A stretch of DNA of 64,000 nt from Lachnospiraceae bacterium AC2029 (GCA_000703065.1 JNLK01000001.1:496001-560000), one strand, 5' to 3'. Numbered from the stretch's first letter, positions 27,301 through 35,993 are shown. Made by a program: numbers and translations. The notes: generated by a model not told the origin, from the letters alone.

Positions 27301-30300
27301 GTAATCTCAAACTCTGCACCCGCCAGGCTGAGACCCTTAGCTGTATTGTAGGAATCGCTCAGCTGGTCTACCTTCTCGATCAGAAGCTCAACCGGGATCT
27401 TCACCGGCTCGTCTGTTACTTCGAACTTTGCCGGATTTTCTCTGGTATTATCCTTCTTCACAACTGTCTCAGAGACTACTGCTCTCCGAAGATAATTCTT
27501 AGCCGCCTTGGACTCTACCACATAGAAGGCTTTCTCATCTGCACCGTTCATAGCTTCCGTTACTTCGATCACATCCGTATTGCCATTCTCATCGGTTACG
27601 AATGTACCAATGGCCTTGGTATAATCCTTGCTCTTCAGGGCAGCATCAGCCTCAGCCTTGTCAGCATAAAGCTTGTACTCAGCCCTTGCCAGAGAATAGT
27701 TCGGATTACCCTCAACGAATGCAGGGTCCGAAGAAGCCTTGATCAGTGTAGCAAAGGTCTTGGCAATCTCTCTGGACTCGATGGTAACATCACTTGCCTT
27801 GCCCTTCAGCTCGGAATCAATGGTTACGGTCCCGCTGTTGGCCGCCATCTCTACGGTATAGACCTTCGGATCGATCACCCACTCGCCTGTATCCGGCACC
27901 TTTACCTCGCGTACTGTATAAGTACCAAAGGGCAGGATCAGCAGATCGGAATAGCCATCGTTCTCAGTGTCCTTCTTGATTGTCAGCTGCTTTACATAGT
28001 CCTTGTTCTCTTCATCAGCACCACGCACCTCGTAAACAGCGCCGGTCGTATCTCCTGCAATGTTCAGCTTCTTATGAACCTGAAGCCGTGCCATGAAGGA
28101 TACGGTCTGTTTCTCATTCTTCGGATCATCATGAGCCAACGGGAAAACAACCACATCATTGTTGCTGTCCGCATAAACATCCTTATAAGAAGTGTACGCG
28201 TTCTTCTCATCTCCCAGATAGATATACTGGAATACGACATATCCAGATCCAGCCGATGCGGACAGATCCAGATGCTCAAAATCAAGCGTCAGATCTCCGC
28301 AGCACTCGTACATGGAGCGTACATAGGTCTTTGCTGTCTCAAAGGACTTGGAAGCCTTTGCGATCTCCTTCACAGAGCCGTCTGCCTCGATTTCCATCAG
28401 CTTACCAACCAGAGTGTACTTTGTGTTGAATCGCAGATTTGTATAGGAAACCTGATCCCGGATGGTCATATCCTTCTCAGGAGATGCCACCTTGGCCAGA
28501 GAACCGTCTGCCAGAACGATCCATGCATCAGATACCAGTGTCGGCAGCTTCACATTTGTGATATATTTCTTCTTATCACCGCGATTGCTGTCATAGACAT
28601 TAGCCACCTGACCGTCCTTCACCTGAACACGGATCACTTCTTCCTTCTGATGTCCCTGGGAATCAACTTCCTTTACCTGATACCAACCTTCCGGAAGTGC
28701 ACCCTGGTCAGCTGTTACCTTCTGGGTGTGATTCTTATCTCCTACCATGGCAAACCATATGCCTGCCTTGCCGGAGTAGGATACCTTCTTATCATCATAC
28801 TTGTTGGTATCTGTAGTATGAGCCACATAATCCTTATGGGTAGAAACCTTGCCTTCAGCGTCGGTCACCAGATAATGAACCTCGCCTGTAGACTCACTCA
28901 TCACCTCAAAGCGGATATTTGCAAGGGGCTCATCGCTTTCGCCACGCTTTTCAAGCTTCAAATCACCACGCTGCGGAATCTCCTCAACAGTAACAGTCAG
29001 GGCATTCGCAATAGTAATACTATCGCCTGCAGCAATCTTGTTACCGTCAGCGCCCAGCACATAATTACCTTTCTCATCTACCAGATATGCTCTACCAGGT
29101 ACATAACCATCGGTTTCATTTCCCGATGCAGTAAGTCTGAAGCACATCTTCACAGGAACAGAAACACCATTTGCCATGGCTGTTGCACCATCCAGACGAT
29201 ATCCATCCGGAGCAGCTGTTTCTTCAATCGTTACATATCCAAGAGGGAAGAAATCATCAGCACTTTCAATCGAAATGGCTCCATTCTTATCTGTGGTATA
29301 GGTTTTCGTCTGATCTGCGCTTCTGCTCTGAAGAGATGCAAATGTCTCCGTCTTATCAATAGATGTCGCATAATACTTCACGGTAAACTTTGCGCCGGAA
29401 ATACCTGTACTATTTCCGTTCATGGTCTGTTTAACCACACGCAGCCGAACCGGGTCATCCACAGGTTCGTCAGTTACGGAAAGCTTTGCAGGATTCTCAT
29501 CTGTATTTGCCAGCGTCACATTTACAAAATGAACATCTGTATCCAGTTCATAACCTTTTCCGGTTTTAGTCTCAATCACATAAAATGTAGTCTTCTCAAA
29601 TGCACCGGTAGATTTACTCTTATTCATCCAGTCTGTCACATTCAATACATTGCTGTTGCCCTTCTCGTCAACAATGAGAGTTCCAACCGCCTTGGAATAA
29701 TCCTTGCTGCTAACAGCCGCGGTTGCATCTGCATTTGTCCTGAACACCTTATAAGTAGCGCCCTTCAGGGAATAGTTCGGATTTCCATCGGTACACTTAG
29801 TATTCGCAGAACGTTTCTCCAGATAAACATGAGTCGGGTTATTCTCCCAATCCTCATCAATCAATTTTGCAATCTGAGAACTGGTCAGTGTTGTCGGAAC
29901 AGACAGAAGCTTTGTGATCGTTGCCGGGATCACTTCTTCAGACTTCAGATAACCGTCCGGTGCAACAAGCTCCTTATATGCAAACTTCGTATTCGTCAGC
30001 ATCTTCTTATCCGTCAGATCATCCTTGCCCATGCAGATGAAATACTGAGTATGCCCATTGACGGTCCTCTTAATCCGCCAGCCGTCATCCTCTGTATAAT
30101 TGAGGCGTGCCTTACAGGTATGTCCTGCAACCGTGCTGGTAGTCGGACCGGAAAGCTCGCTAGCGTACCCATCCTTATCCATCTGGAAAACAGCAATCAG
30201 ATGGTCATCCGTCATCTTCGAGGTATCATCGGTATCATACAAACCATAATAAGCTCCGGCAAAACCGTTAGAAGTAATACCTTTCGTACCATCCTTCATA

Positions 30301-32894
30301 ATTGAGGCATAGTACTCATAATGCTCATTGGTCCAGGTATGCTTTGCATCCTTGGCATGTGTTTCCGCATCCGCTTCTTTTTCATAGACATTTACGGCAT
30401 AGTATCCTGTAGACTTCGGCTCATATCGTTCGTTGGTCCAGTTTTCCTGTACCTCTACCTTCGGGGCCTCGGAGAATTTGCCAACCTTATAGGTTGCAAT
30501 ACCATCCGCGCCTGTCTTCAAAGCCTTCTTGGTCTCTGTTCCATTGACCTTTACATCGAAGGTGACATCCTTCATAGCTTCACCATCGTCGTTCTTCTTG
30601 TAAACTGCGATGTAGTATTCCTTTTCTGTGTCGTACGGAACCTTCAGATAGGTACCACCAATGAAATTCTGCCAGTTGGAATGTCCGGAATAGGCATTCT
30701 GATCTACCTCATCTGAACGATAGGGTACCCAGATATATGATTTGTTATTCTCTACCGTCACCTTGTAATTGGCATAGCCTCTGGTATTGGTACTCGTAAT
30801 AGGCAACATGATCAGCTGTCCGTAAGCACCACGCGGAGACACATCCTTTTCCTCTGTACAAAATACGGAGAATGAATACAGGTCACTGGCTGTAGAAGTT
30901 ACAACACGATATCCCTTGTTAAACCAGTTCGTGGTCCATCCGGTATCAGTTGTCTGATAGTTCGGATTGGATCCATAGATTGCAACGTCTGACGCACCGT
31001 TTTTATCCGCCCCTGATCCATATGCATCCTTGAACTTGCCATCTGGAAGTCCGGAAACAGTATTATCAACATTAAAATATGTTCCACATTTCTTGGTAAT
31101 GGATGAATAAGTCGTTTCCGAATCACCACTACCTGTCGGCAGCAGACCGGACGCAGCATTAAATGTCCGGGAGCCAAGATAAGCTGTTGCACTTGCTGCA
31201 TTCCGATATCCTGCAAAACCGTAATACTTTTTAGTATTCGTGGCATTCACATAGATCGGGAATACAATATAGCTCGGCACATTGAACTTATATGTTGTAC
31301 CGTCGATTTCTACACTGATTGTCTTCGATGTTGCCGCACGGGATACCGTGAAATCATCGTCGTCATACATCAGCACATAATCATCTTCATCCAGGTCCGT
31401 CTGATCGTAGTTCAGCAGAACATCCGGATAATCGGTAAGTTTCCTGTTCTCATCCAGACTACGTACATACAGCGCAGCGAACCGAGCCGCAGCTTCGGAT
31501 GTAGATGCACAGATCACTTCGTAATCTACATTCGCACCATAATTGGAATCCGAAAGACGATCACCCTTCTCATTGGCTGCGCCGATAATAAAAGCATCCT
31601 TTACACAACCAGGAATGAAATACTTCGCATTGGAAGCGTTATTGCCGGCTGCACCGACAACGATAACACCCTTGCTGATTGCTTCTTCGATAGCCAGGAC
31701 TACTGCTGAATTCTCCTCGGAGGAATTCGCAGTCAAAGACAGGCTGATCACATCTGCCTTGCACTCCAGAGCATACTGGATTGCAGCGTAGATATCGGAT
31801 GCCTGGCCTTTACCGGATGCATCCATCGCCTTGATGGAAAGCACCTTTGCGCCCGGGTACTCTTCCCTGATATAGTCGTACATTTTGGTTCCATGGCCGT
31901 TATCATCGGAATCAGAGCCTCCCAGCACAGAGACAGACCCTACAAGCCCGGATCCGTTTACACCCGTATCGATCAAGGCGATTGTCCCTGCCGGAACGGG
32001 GCGCAGAGCTGAAAGATCATTCAGGTTTGCCAGCGCATCATCGCCTTCATTAAGGTTGGAAAGATCTGCACCGTCCTGATAACTCTCCTCTTCAGATGCC
32101 TTTAGGTCATCCTCCGAATCATCAGAATCACCGGCTTCATCCTCTCCGGTATCTGCAGCTTCACTGTTCTCCTGCACGTTCTCATTATCTGCTACTCGGA
32201 AGGTTATATTTGCCGAAACAAATTCTGCCTTGCCATAATAATAAGTGTAAGCATTCCGAGTTTCCTCAACAGTCGAATATCTGGTCAGATAAACGCCGCG
32301 GTACTCGGAAAGAACCTCAGTATCCCAAGTCAGAATAGAAGGATCCTCTGTTCCGATCATCAGCTCACGGGAAGAGAAATCCACGCCGGTGATATCTACG
32401 CCGGCAATCTGTTCCGTAAAGGAAGGCTGTCTCTCCTGATCTTCTGTGGTTTCTTCCTGATCCACTTTTTCTGTATCAGAAGTATTCTCTTCTGTATCGG
32501 ACTCTTCTACTGAACTGTCTTCAGTATTCTGATCATCGGAGACATCAGCCTCTTCCGTTTCTTCAGAAACTGAAGTCTCCTCTGCTGCTTCATCAGCTTC
32601 CGAAGAATCCACAGAATCTGCAGTTTCATCAACACTTTCCATCTCTTCAGAGGACTGCTCATCCTCACCGGATACCTCGTCCACTTCTGTCTCAATGTTT
32701 TCTTCATTTGTCTCTGTTACTCCTTCTTCAGTTCCAGATTCTTCAGAACTGTCCTGATCAACAAATTCTGTTGATCCCGCTGTATCCTCGGCCTCGACCG
32801 ATACAGTCTGAAGTCCACTCACAACTGAATCTATCGGCATAGAGGTAAGCATCATAGCTCCTGCCAACATCGTAGCTAATAATCTCTTTAACAT
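24303..32894 (-). CDS. giant sortase-anchored adhesin with subtilase-like domain, Cna-B/SpaA and VaFE repeats
   Basis: A 2863-residue surface protein. Residues 1-37 are a signal peptide, followed by a Glu/Ser/Asp-rich linker to about 165. An S8 subtilase-like domain (about 300-480) has Asp309 (IALIDTG), His334 (DNGHGT), the GAAGNN oxyanion loop and Ser466 in STSEAAARF, where the usual GTS reads STS. Then come several SpaA/Cna-B domains (two long ones, near 1040-1170 and 1720-1840, are clear duplicates) and six VaFE-type repeats from about 1450 and 2135 onward. The C-terminus has QPQTG at 2826-2830, a hydrophobic helix and KKRKLNKN. Such domains form internal isopeptide or ester bonds. A role in cell-cell contact during conjugation is inferred from its place between transfer and replication modules. 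Confidence 0.9.
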   Translation of the reverse strand: MLKRLLATMLAGAMMLTSMPIDSVVSGLQTVSVEAEDTAGSTEFVDQDSSEESGTEEGVTETNEENIETEVDEVSGEDEQSSEEMESVDETADSVDSSEADEAAEETSVSEETEEADVSDDQNTEDSSVEESDTEENTSDTEKVDQEETTEDQERQPSFTEQIAGVDITGVDFSSRELMIGTEDPSILTWDTEVLSEYRGVYLTRYSTVEETRNAYTYYYGKAEFVSANITFRVADNENVQENSEAADTGEDEAGDSDDSEDDLKASEEESYQDGADLSNLNEGDDALANLNDLSALRPVPAGTIALIDTGVNGSGLVGSVSVLGGSDSDDNGHGTKMYDYIREEYPGAKVLSIKAMDASGKGQASDIYAAIQYALECKADVISLSLTANSSEENSAVVLAIEEAISKGVIVVGAAGNNASNAKYFIPGCVKDAFIIGAANEKGDRLSDSNYGANVDYEVICASTSEAAARFAALYVRSLDENRKLTDYPDVLLNYDQTDLDEDDYVLMYDDDDFTVSRAATSKTISVEIDGTTYKFNVPSYIVFPIYVNATNTKKYYGFAGYRNAASATAYLGSRTFNAASGLLPTGSGDSETTYSSITKKCGTYFNVDNTVSGLPDGKFKDAYGSGADKNGASDVAIYGSNPNYQTTDTGWTTNWFNKGYRVVTSTASDLYSFSVFCTEEKDVSPRGAYGQLIMLPITSTNTRGYANYKVTVENNKSYIWVPYRSDEVDQNAYSGHSNWQNFIGGTYLKVPYDTEKEYYIAVYKKNDDGEAMKDVTFDVKVNGTETKKALKTGADGIATYKVGKFSEAPKVEVQENWTNERYEPKSTGYYAVNVYEKEADAETHAKDAKHTWTNEHYEYYASIMKDGTKGITSNGFAGAYYGLYDTDDTSKMTDDHLIAVFQMDKDGYASELSGPTTSTVAGHTCKARLNYTEDDGWRIKRTVNGHTQYFICMGKDDLTDKKMLTNTKFAYKELVAPDGYLKSEEVIPATITKLLSVPTTLTSSQIAKLIDEDWENNPTHVYLEKRSANTKCTDGNPNYSLKGATYKVFRTNADATAAVSSKDYSKAVGTLIVDEKGNSNVLNVTDWMNKSKSTGAFEKTTFYVIETKTGKGYELDTDVHFVNVTLANTDENPAKLSVTDEPVDDPVRLRVVKQTMNGNSTGISGAKFTVKYYATSIDKTETFASLQSRSADQTKTYTTDKNGAISIESADDFFPLGYVTIEETAAPDGYRLDGATAMANGVSVPVKMCFRLTASGNETDGYVPGRAYLVDEKGNYVLGADGNKIAAGDSITIANALTVTVEEIPQRGDLKLEKRGESDEPLANIRFEVMSESTGEVHYLVTDAEGKVSTHKDYVAHTTDTNKYDDKKVSYSGKAGIWFAMVGDKNHTQKVTADQGALPEGWYQVKEVDSQGHQKEEVIRVQVKDGQVANVYDSNRGDKKKYITNVKLPTLVSDAWIVLADGSLAKVASPEKDMTIRDQVSYTNLRFNTKYTLVGKLMEIEADGSVKEIAKASKSFETAKTYVRSMYECCGDLTLDFEHLDLSASAGSGYVVFQYIYLGDEKNAYTSYKDVYADSNNDVVVFPLAHDDPKNEKQTVSFMARLQVHKKLNIAGDTTGAVYEVRGADEENKDYVKQLTIKKDTENDGYSDLLILPFGTYTVREVKVPDTGEWVIDPKVYTVEMAANSGTVTIDSELKGKASDVTIESREIAKTFATLIKASSDPAFVEGNPNYSLARAEYKLYADKAEADAALKSKDYTKAIGTFVTDENGNTDVIEVTEAMNGADEKAFYVVESKAAKNYLRRAVVSETVVKKDNTRENPAKFEVTDEPVKIPVELLIEKVDQLSDSYNTAKGLSLAGAEFEITVSGDDISTIRKADDLTVNVKKTTLKIEENAKHYTAKTGTTLPIGYITIKETVIPEGFEKKGSVWHIGNRNMDVSDTVSLVLYGTYDEDHTTFTPVVYDPDQSKTAKELATKGHAVNDGAKVSLVAQNTELRGNLSLHKVDLTTGKPMEGVKFEVKNQETGEVHYIYTDADGIATTKAEKFVNENYYDKVSDYDGTAGTVWFGQGNDGMLPSKDGAAALPLGKYTVTEKRCKANKDYQMNPAQEVEITKDALYISIQNDEDGNFYNVPKPTFGTIATVIMGEDPGVKMVPADKGQTLVDAVNFSNLKVSTEYTLVGRVMQLDDQGNATPFLQNGTEVVVIKSFTTRDREASDKSDYCVCGTETMEFKDLDFTGLQDQKFVIYETLYLGDVVEGEVLTNYPEASPESEDLFPIEHADPKDEEQTVYTPNGETEAEDVSGSKTVTYTDTVTLVDHVSYKNLQPGREYQLTGTLYVKPEDAPENATYTEEELAKMVLRDEKGNPVTATATFTAKEANGVLDVTFTFKASLLTKEAETIVVFEDCKDTRTGVKVFTHADINDKGQTVFHPEISTTAMDVNGRSELAHQSAKFYDVVSYDNLQPEKKYRLVGIAMDKKTGEELILNGKTVAAEQTFTTGAANKKNGAVKGEFKLEFTITEDMQADLAGKDMVIFETLYVQSGKNWRVAAEHKDLDDAGQELKVPTLKTTLLDQATKTHVAYPDQIVTLVDTVEYTNLIPGKKYTMEGTLMKQPKNGEAEEIFRDENKKPVTASKDFVASETGEGIVELTFTFNAKELFVEGKSVVAFETCSPEGDLIPVATHANIHDKDQTVDFPKVGTKASLVKKSMVDKTVTFEVTDQIMLTNLNTDYSYTAKGWLVNKDGNKVVINGKALEVEKTFTPENPNGSISVTFPQFTIGKYDSIKYVVYEEVYVNIPQEDGSVKQVLIGEHKDLKDSNQTVSYTDHKQPQTGDDTPIAIFLCILALALAGIGMIIWKKRKLNKNV

Positions 32895-32922
32895 CTTTGT
32901 CTTCCTTTCTTTTGAGCCATTA

Positions 32923-32950
32923 GAAAAGGCCGCCTGTTAAGCGACCTTTC
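32923..32950 (-). terminator. hairpin in the adhesin leader
   Basis: Arms at 32923-32933 and 32941-32950 pair with one wobble, and on the minus strand the stem ends in TTTTCT. It separates the small sigma-like gene from the adhesin, 28 bases before the adhesin ATG. Partial termination would lower adhesin expression relative to the upstream gene. Confidence 0.4.
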
Positions 32951-32951
32951 A

Positions 32952-33374
32952 TTACTTCTTTCTATTCTCTTTTAACTTTGCAAACGCTTTTTCATGAAGT
33001 TCATGGACTTCCGCATCAGAGCAGCCCATACAATCAGATACGGTATTCCAGTCTTCATCAAGCAGATACCGTAATGTCATGACTGTTCGCTGCTTGGGAT
33101 CTTCCAGATGATCAATCATTTCCGTCAGATGAATCCAAATATCCAGAAGTTCTCGCATCGAATCAAACAGATGCTCTGACATTTCTCCCAGCTTTTCCAA
33201 AACCTTATCCTGAGCAATATCCGTTTCCTCGCTGCATTCCAGACACCCCATATCCAATACACACTGTTCCAGTTCTCGTAGCCGATCAAACTGGATCAGT
33301 TTTGCTTCCATTTGTGGCTCGAACCATCGAGAACACTTCAAAAGCTCGTCAATACTCATTTTTTCCGGTTTCAT
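32952..33374 (-). CDS. sigma-region-4-like regulatory protein
   Basis: A 140-residue protein whose C-terminal half resembles sigma-70 region 4 or phage DUF1492-type regulators. DPKQRTVMTLRYLLDEDWNT and CMGCSDAEVHELHEKAFAKL give a helix-turn-helix layout. The N-terminal half is helical (DRLRELEQCVLDMGCLECS). GGAGGAGG precedes the ATG. It is followed directly by the adhesin gene and preceded by six phased 11-bp repeats, so it may act as a switch for this unit. Exact family uncertain. Confidence 0.65.
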   Translation of the reverse strand: MKPEKMSIDELLKCSRWFEPQMEAKLIQFDRLRELEQCVLDMGCLECSEETDIAQDKVLEKLGEMSEHLFDSMRELLDIWIHLTEMIDHLEDPKQRTVMTLRYLLDEDWNTVSDCMGCSDAEVHELHEKAFAKLKENRKK

Positions 33375-33449
33375 TGTCTCCTCCTCCTTTCCCGAAAAAG
33401 TGCATGAAAAAAGGAGAAAGGTTCTTCGCCTCTCTCCATTTCTTTCGCC

Positions 33450-33461
33450 AGTATAACTATA
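33450..33461 (-). promoter_or_regulatory. candidate -10 elements of the adhesin unit promoter
   Basis: On the minus strand TATAGT (33461-33456) and TATACT (33455-33450) stand back to back, about 75 bases before the sigma-like gene start. No good -35 box precedes them at 17 bases; the 11-bp repeat array begins about 25 bases upstream instead. This is what an activator-dependent promoter would look like. Confidence 0.35.
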
Positions 33462-33485
33462 TCACAGTCCTTCGCTGTAATAAAA

Positions 33486-33551
33486 GTTCAAATCTGGTGC
33501 AAACTCAGTGCAAATTTAGTTCAAGACAGGTTCAAATTCACTTCAAATTAC
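33486..33551. repeat. six tandem 11-bp repeats (GTKCAAA family)
   Basis: Six consecutive 11-base units start at 33486, 33497, 33508, 33519, 33530 and 33541: gttcaaatctg, gtgcaaactca, gtgcaaattta, gttcaagacag, gttcaaattca, cttcaaattac. The core GTKCAAR repeats at exactly one helical turn without gaps. The array lies between the terminator of the DUF1492 gene and the candidate promoter of the sigma-like/adhesin unit. Probable phased protein-binding sites (activator or iteron type). Confidence 0.75.
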
Positions 33552-33560
33552 TGTAATGCA

Positions 33561-33598
33561 AAAAAAGATCCACTGCAGTCATCTCACCACAGTGGATC
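33561..33598 (-). terminator. rho-independent terminator after DUF1492 gene
   Basis: Nine-base perfect arms (33567-33575 and 33590-33598) followed on the minus strand by seven T. It closes the helicase/DUF1492 transcription unit before the 11-bp repeats and the adhesin unit. Confidence 0.8.
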
Positions 33599-33604
33599 AT
33601 CGCT

Positions 33605-34033
33605 CTATGTTTTTTCCAGGATCCTGAGGATCTGCTTCAAGCCTATGCGGTGGAAGTAGTACACGTTTCCTTTCTGATTATCCACCCTTGTTGCCACTTC
33701 TTCCCACTGCAGACAATCTACGTAACGAAGGCGAAGAACCTTCCGGGCTTTTGCATTTGTCACGCTGTCGATCAGCTTATAGATCTTCTGCTTCTTCAAT
33801 GTAAGTTCCATAAGTTCCACCTGCAGTTCCTGCTCTCTATTCGTATAGTCACAGATGATAGTTGCCATACGAGATTCAACATACCCGCTACCTTTCGGCA
33901 TACCGGTCAGCGGCGGAGATGACAATCCTCTCGCGTTCTCACGCATTTCTTCAATTTCCATCTGTTTGTTGGCAATCTGTTCATCCAGATTTGTCAGGTT
34001 ACTGAGAATTCTCTTTACATCTTCTATCGTCAT
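33605..34033 (-). CDS. DUF1492-type phage regulatory protein (sigma-like)
   Basis: A 142-residue protein with a coiled-coil N-terminus (ILSNLTNLDEQIANKQMEIE) and a C-terminal helix-turn-helix (VLRLRYVDCLQWEEVATRVD, then VYYFHRIGLKQIL) of the sigma region 4/ArpU type. Similar proteins end the early replication clusters of many Firmicute phages. The start at 34033 is chosen because GGAGG stands before MTIEDVKR; the frame upstream overlaps the helicase. It overlaps the helicase stop by four bases. Confidence 0.8.
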   Translation of the reverse strand: MTIEDVKRILSNLTNLDEQIANKQMEIEEMRENARGLSSPPLTGMPKGSGYVESRMATIICDYTNREQELQVELMELTLKKQKIYKLIDSVTNAKARKVLRLRYVDCLQWEEVATRVDNQKGNVYYFHRIGLKQILRILEKT

Positions 34034-35406
34034 GCTGCCACCTCCGCCTTTACGGCCTCGATCAACGCCTGTTGAGTTGCGCCCTTCCACGTCAAAACAT
34101 TAAGGATTTTTTCATCTATCGTATCCGCTGCCACAATATGCTGCACCACAACAGTCCGACTTGTTTGCCCCTGTCTCCAAAGACGGGCTACTGTCTGCTG
34201 ATAAAGTTCCAAACTCCAGATTACCCCATACCACACAAGTGTATTTCCACCACTCTGCAGATTCAGACCATGGCCGGCAGCCGCAGGATGAATCAGTCCT
34301 ACCTCCAGTTCGCAGGCATTCCACTGCCGGATATGTTCATCCGAGTCAAGCCTTGCATACGATACATTCAGCCCGGTGAGCATCTCTTCAATCCGTTCAA
34401 GATCATGCCTGAACCAGTAGGCAACCAAAATTGATTTTCCACAAGCCGCCTCAATGATATCTTCCAAAGCTTCCAATTTCCGGGAATGGATATATTCCAC
34501 AGCACCCGAATCGGTATAAACAGCACCATTCGCAAACTGTGTCAGTTTCCCTGTCAGCACAGCTGGATTATCCGCAGATACCACGTCTTCATGCATTCCA
34601 ACAGTGAATTCATTTTTCATTTCTTCATAAGCATCCATCTCATCACCGTCCAGATACACCGGATACTCTGAATTAATCAATTCCGGCATATCCAGATAAT
34701 CCGTCCCCTTCATGGAAATAGTCATATCTGCGATGGCTTTATAAATCTGCTTGGCCGCTCCATAACGAAGCTTGTAACTGTACACGATCTTTCCATTTGT
34801 CTTATCAGGAAGAAAGTATCTGGCCCGATAACCCGAAATATATCTCCCCAGCCGTTTCCCCTGATCCAGGAGCTTATACTCTGCAAACAGATCCATCAGG
34901 CCATTCGATGTCGGAGTTCCGGTAAGGCCTACAACCCTTCGTATTCTAGGCCGGACCTTCATCAACGCCTTAAAGCGTTTTGAATTCCAATTCTTGAATG
35001 AGGAAAGCTCATCCACAACCAGCATGTCATAATCAAAGGGTAACCCGGATGAATCCACTAACCATGGAACATTCTCGCGGTTGATCACATAAACATCTGA
35101 ATCAGCCGTAAGCGCCTGGATTCGTTCCTTTGCAGTTCCGACCGCTTTACTGATTCGTAGATCCATCAGGTGCTTCCACTTCTTCACTTCTGTCTCCCAG
35201 ACAAGCGCCACACGAATCGGACAGATCACCAGAACCTTTTTTACCTTCCCCTGTTTGATCAATTCATCGATGGCAGTCAGCGTGATCACTGTTTTACCCA
35301 GGCCACAGTCCAAAAGTAACGCTGCCTCCGCATGCTTCAGAATGAACTCTGTGCTGTAAACCTGATACTTATACATATCTGTCTTATCAAGTAACTCTCT
35401 CATCAT
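34030..35406 (-). CDS. phage-type SNF2/DEAD helicase
   Basis: A superfamily 2 helicase of about 458 residues typical of phage replication clusters. Motif I is LLDCGLGKTVITLTA, motif II VVDELSSFKNW, motif III GLTGTPTSNGLMDLFAEY. Motifs V and VI are GHGLNLQSGGNTLVWYG and QQTVARLWRQGQTSRT. The start is set at 35406, whose ATG overlaps the preceding stop (ATGA) with GGGAGG six bases before; 35403 is a close alternative. It probably unwinds or remodels element DNA with the VapE protein. Confidence 0.9.
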   Translation of the reverse strand: MMRELLDKTDMYKYQVYSTEFILKHAEAALLLDCGLGKTVITLTAIDELIKQGKVKKVLVICPIRVALVWETEVKKWKHLMDLRISKAVGTAKERIQALTADSDVYVINRENVPWLVDSSGLPFDYDMLVVDELSSFKNWNSKRFKALMKVRPRIRRVVGLTGTPTSNGLMDLFAEYKLLDQGKRLGRYISGYRARYFLPDKTNGKIVYSYKLRYGAAKQIYKAIADMTISMKGTDYLDMPELINSEYPVYLDGDEMDAYEEMKNEFTVGMHEDVVSADNPAVLTGKLTQFANGAVYTDSGAVEYIHSRKLEALEDIIEAACGKSILVAYWFRHDLERIEEMLTGLNVSYARLDSDEHIRQWNACELEVGLIHPAAAGHGLNLQSGGNTLVWYGVIWSLELYQQTVARLWRQGQTSRTVVVQHIVAADTIDEKILNVLTWKGATQQALIEAVKAEVAA

Positions 35407-35687
35407 CTGACTCCTCCCTTCCAATGGTGCCTTCTAATCCGTGAGTAACCATATCTGCCTGTCCGCTCTTTCTTTATTGCATGACTACTCTTCATGTACT
35501 CCCTCCAGGTCTCGTCAAAGGCCCGGATGCAACTGGCACTTGCATTTCTCCGGATGAGATATTCCAGAATATCTGATCTCCCTCCTTTTCTCGGGAAAGC
35601 CAGATCATGCTTCATATCATGGGCAAGATCTCCAGCCGGTGTATCCTCATACTTGTATCTTCCTTCCAACCATTTGTAATAAGTCAT
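35403..35687 (-). CDS. YozE/SAM-like small protein
   Basis: A 94-residue protein, MTYYKWLEGRYKYEDTPAGD followed by LAHDMKHDLAFPRKG. It matches the YozE sterile-alpha-motif-like fold, where a YKWL start, GDLA.D and a late FDETWREYMKS helix are characteristic. The start at 35687 has GGGAGA seven bases before it. In related phage clusters a VRR-NUC nuclease often occupies this place between VapE and helicase; here this small protein and a repeat-rich intergenic stretch stand instead. Function unknown. Confidence 0.7.
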   Translation of the reverse strand: MTYYKWLEGRYKYEDTPAGDLAHDMKHDLAFPRKGGRSDILEYLIRRNASASCIRAFDETWREYMKSSHAIKKERTGRYGYSRIRRHHWKGGVR

Positions 35688-35702
35688 ATGCATTCTCCCT
35701 TC

Positions 35703-35988
35703 TGTTCTTGGTCCTGTTCTCAGGTTTTGTTCTCCTCCTGTTCCCTCCGAAATCACTTGTAATGCAAGGCTTCAGAGGGTCTCGGGAACAGGAGAACTCA
35801 AAATTTTTCTATTTACGCGCGTATATGCGTTCTCGCGCGCGCGATATTTTTTTATCTTTTTTTTTTATTTTTATTTGTACTATAGGTTTTCATGAGCCGT
35901 TCTGTTCCCGGTCGGTTGAAACCGCTTGCTTTGCAAAGGGCTTCAGCCAGAACAAGTTCGGGAACAAGAATGGAACAAGAATGGAACA
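35703..35988. repeat. candidate replication origin: inverted GAACA arrays flanking AT-rich core
   Basis: Four TGTTC units start at 35703, 35715, 35728 and 35739, and four GAACA units at 35950, 35962, 35973 and 35984, so the two arrays face in opposite directions with 11-13 base periods. Single GAACA/TGTTC copies also lie at 35786 and 35903. Between them are alternating CG/CA steps (about 35815-35847) and a T-rich run (35847-35875). The stretch is noncoding and lies between the YozE-like and VapE primase genes. Iteron-like arrays around an easily melted core are typical of origins. Confidence 0.6.
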
Positions 35989-35993
35989 ATCTG

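Noticed and set aside
27033-30305. Plus-strand open frame of 1090 codons opposite the adhesin
   Set aside because: It is the antisense of a long, codon-biased repeat protein; the translation is rich in Cys, His and Ile without domain pattern, and it has no ribosome site.
33486-33551. CRISPR array
   Set aside because: The units are 11 bases without spacers and there is no cas gene; phased binding sites are the better reading.
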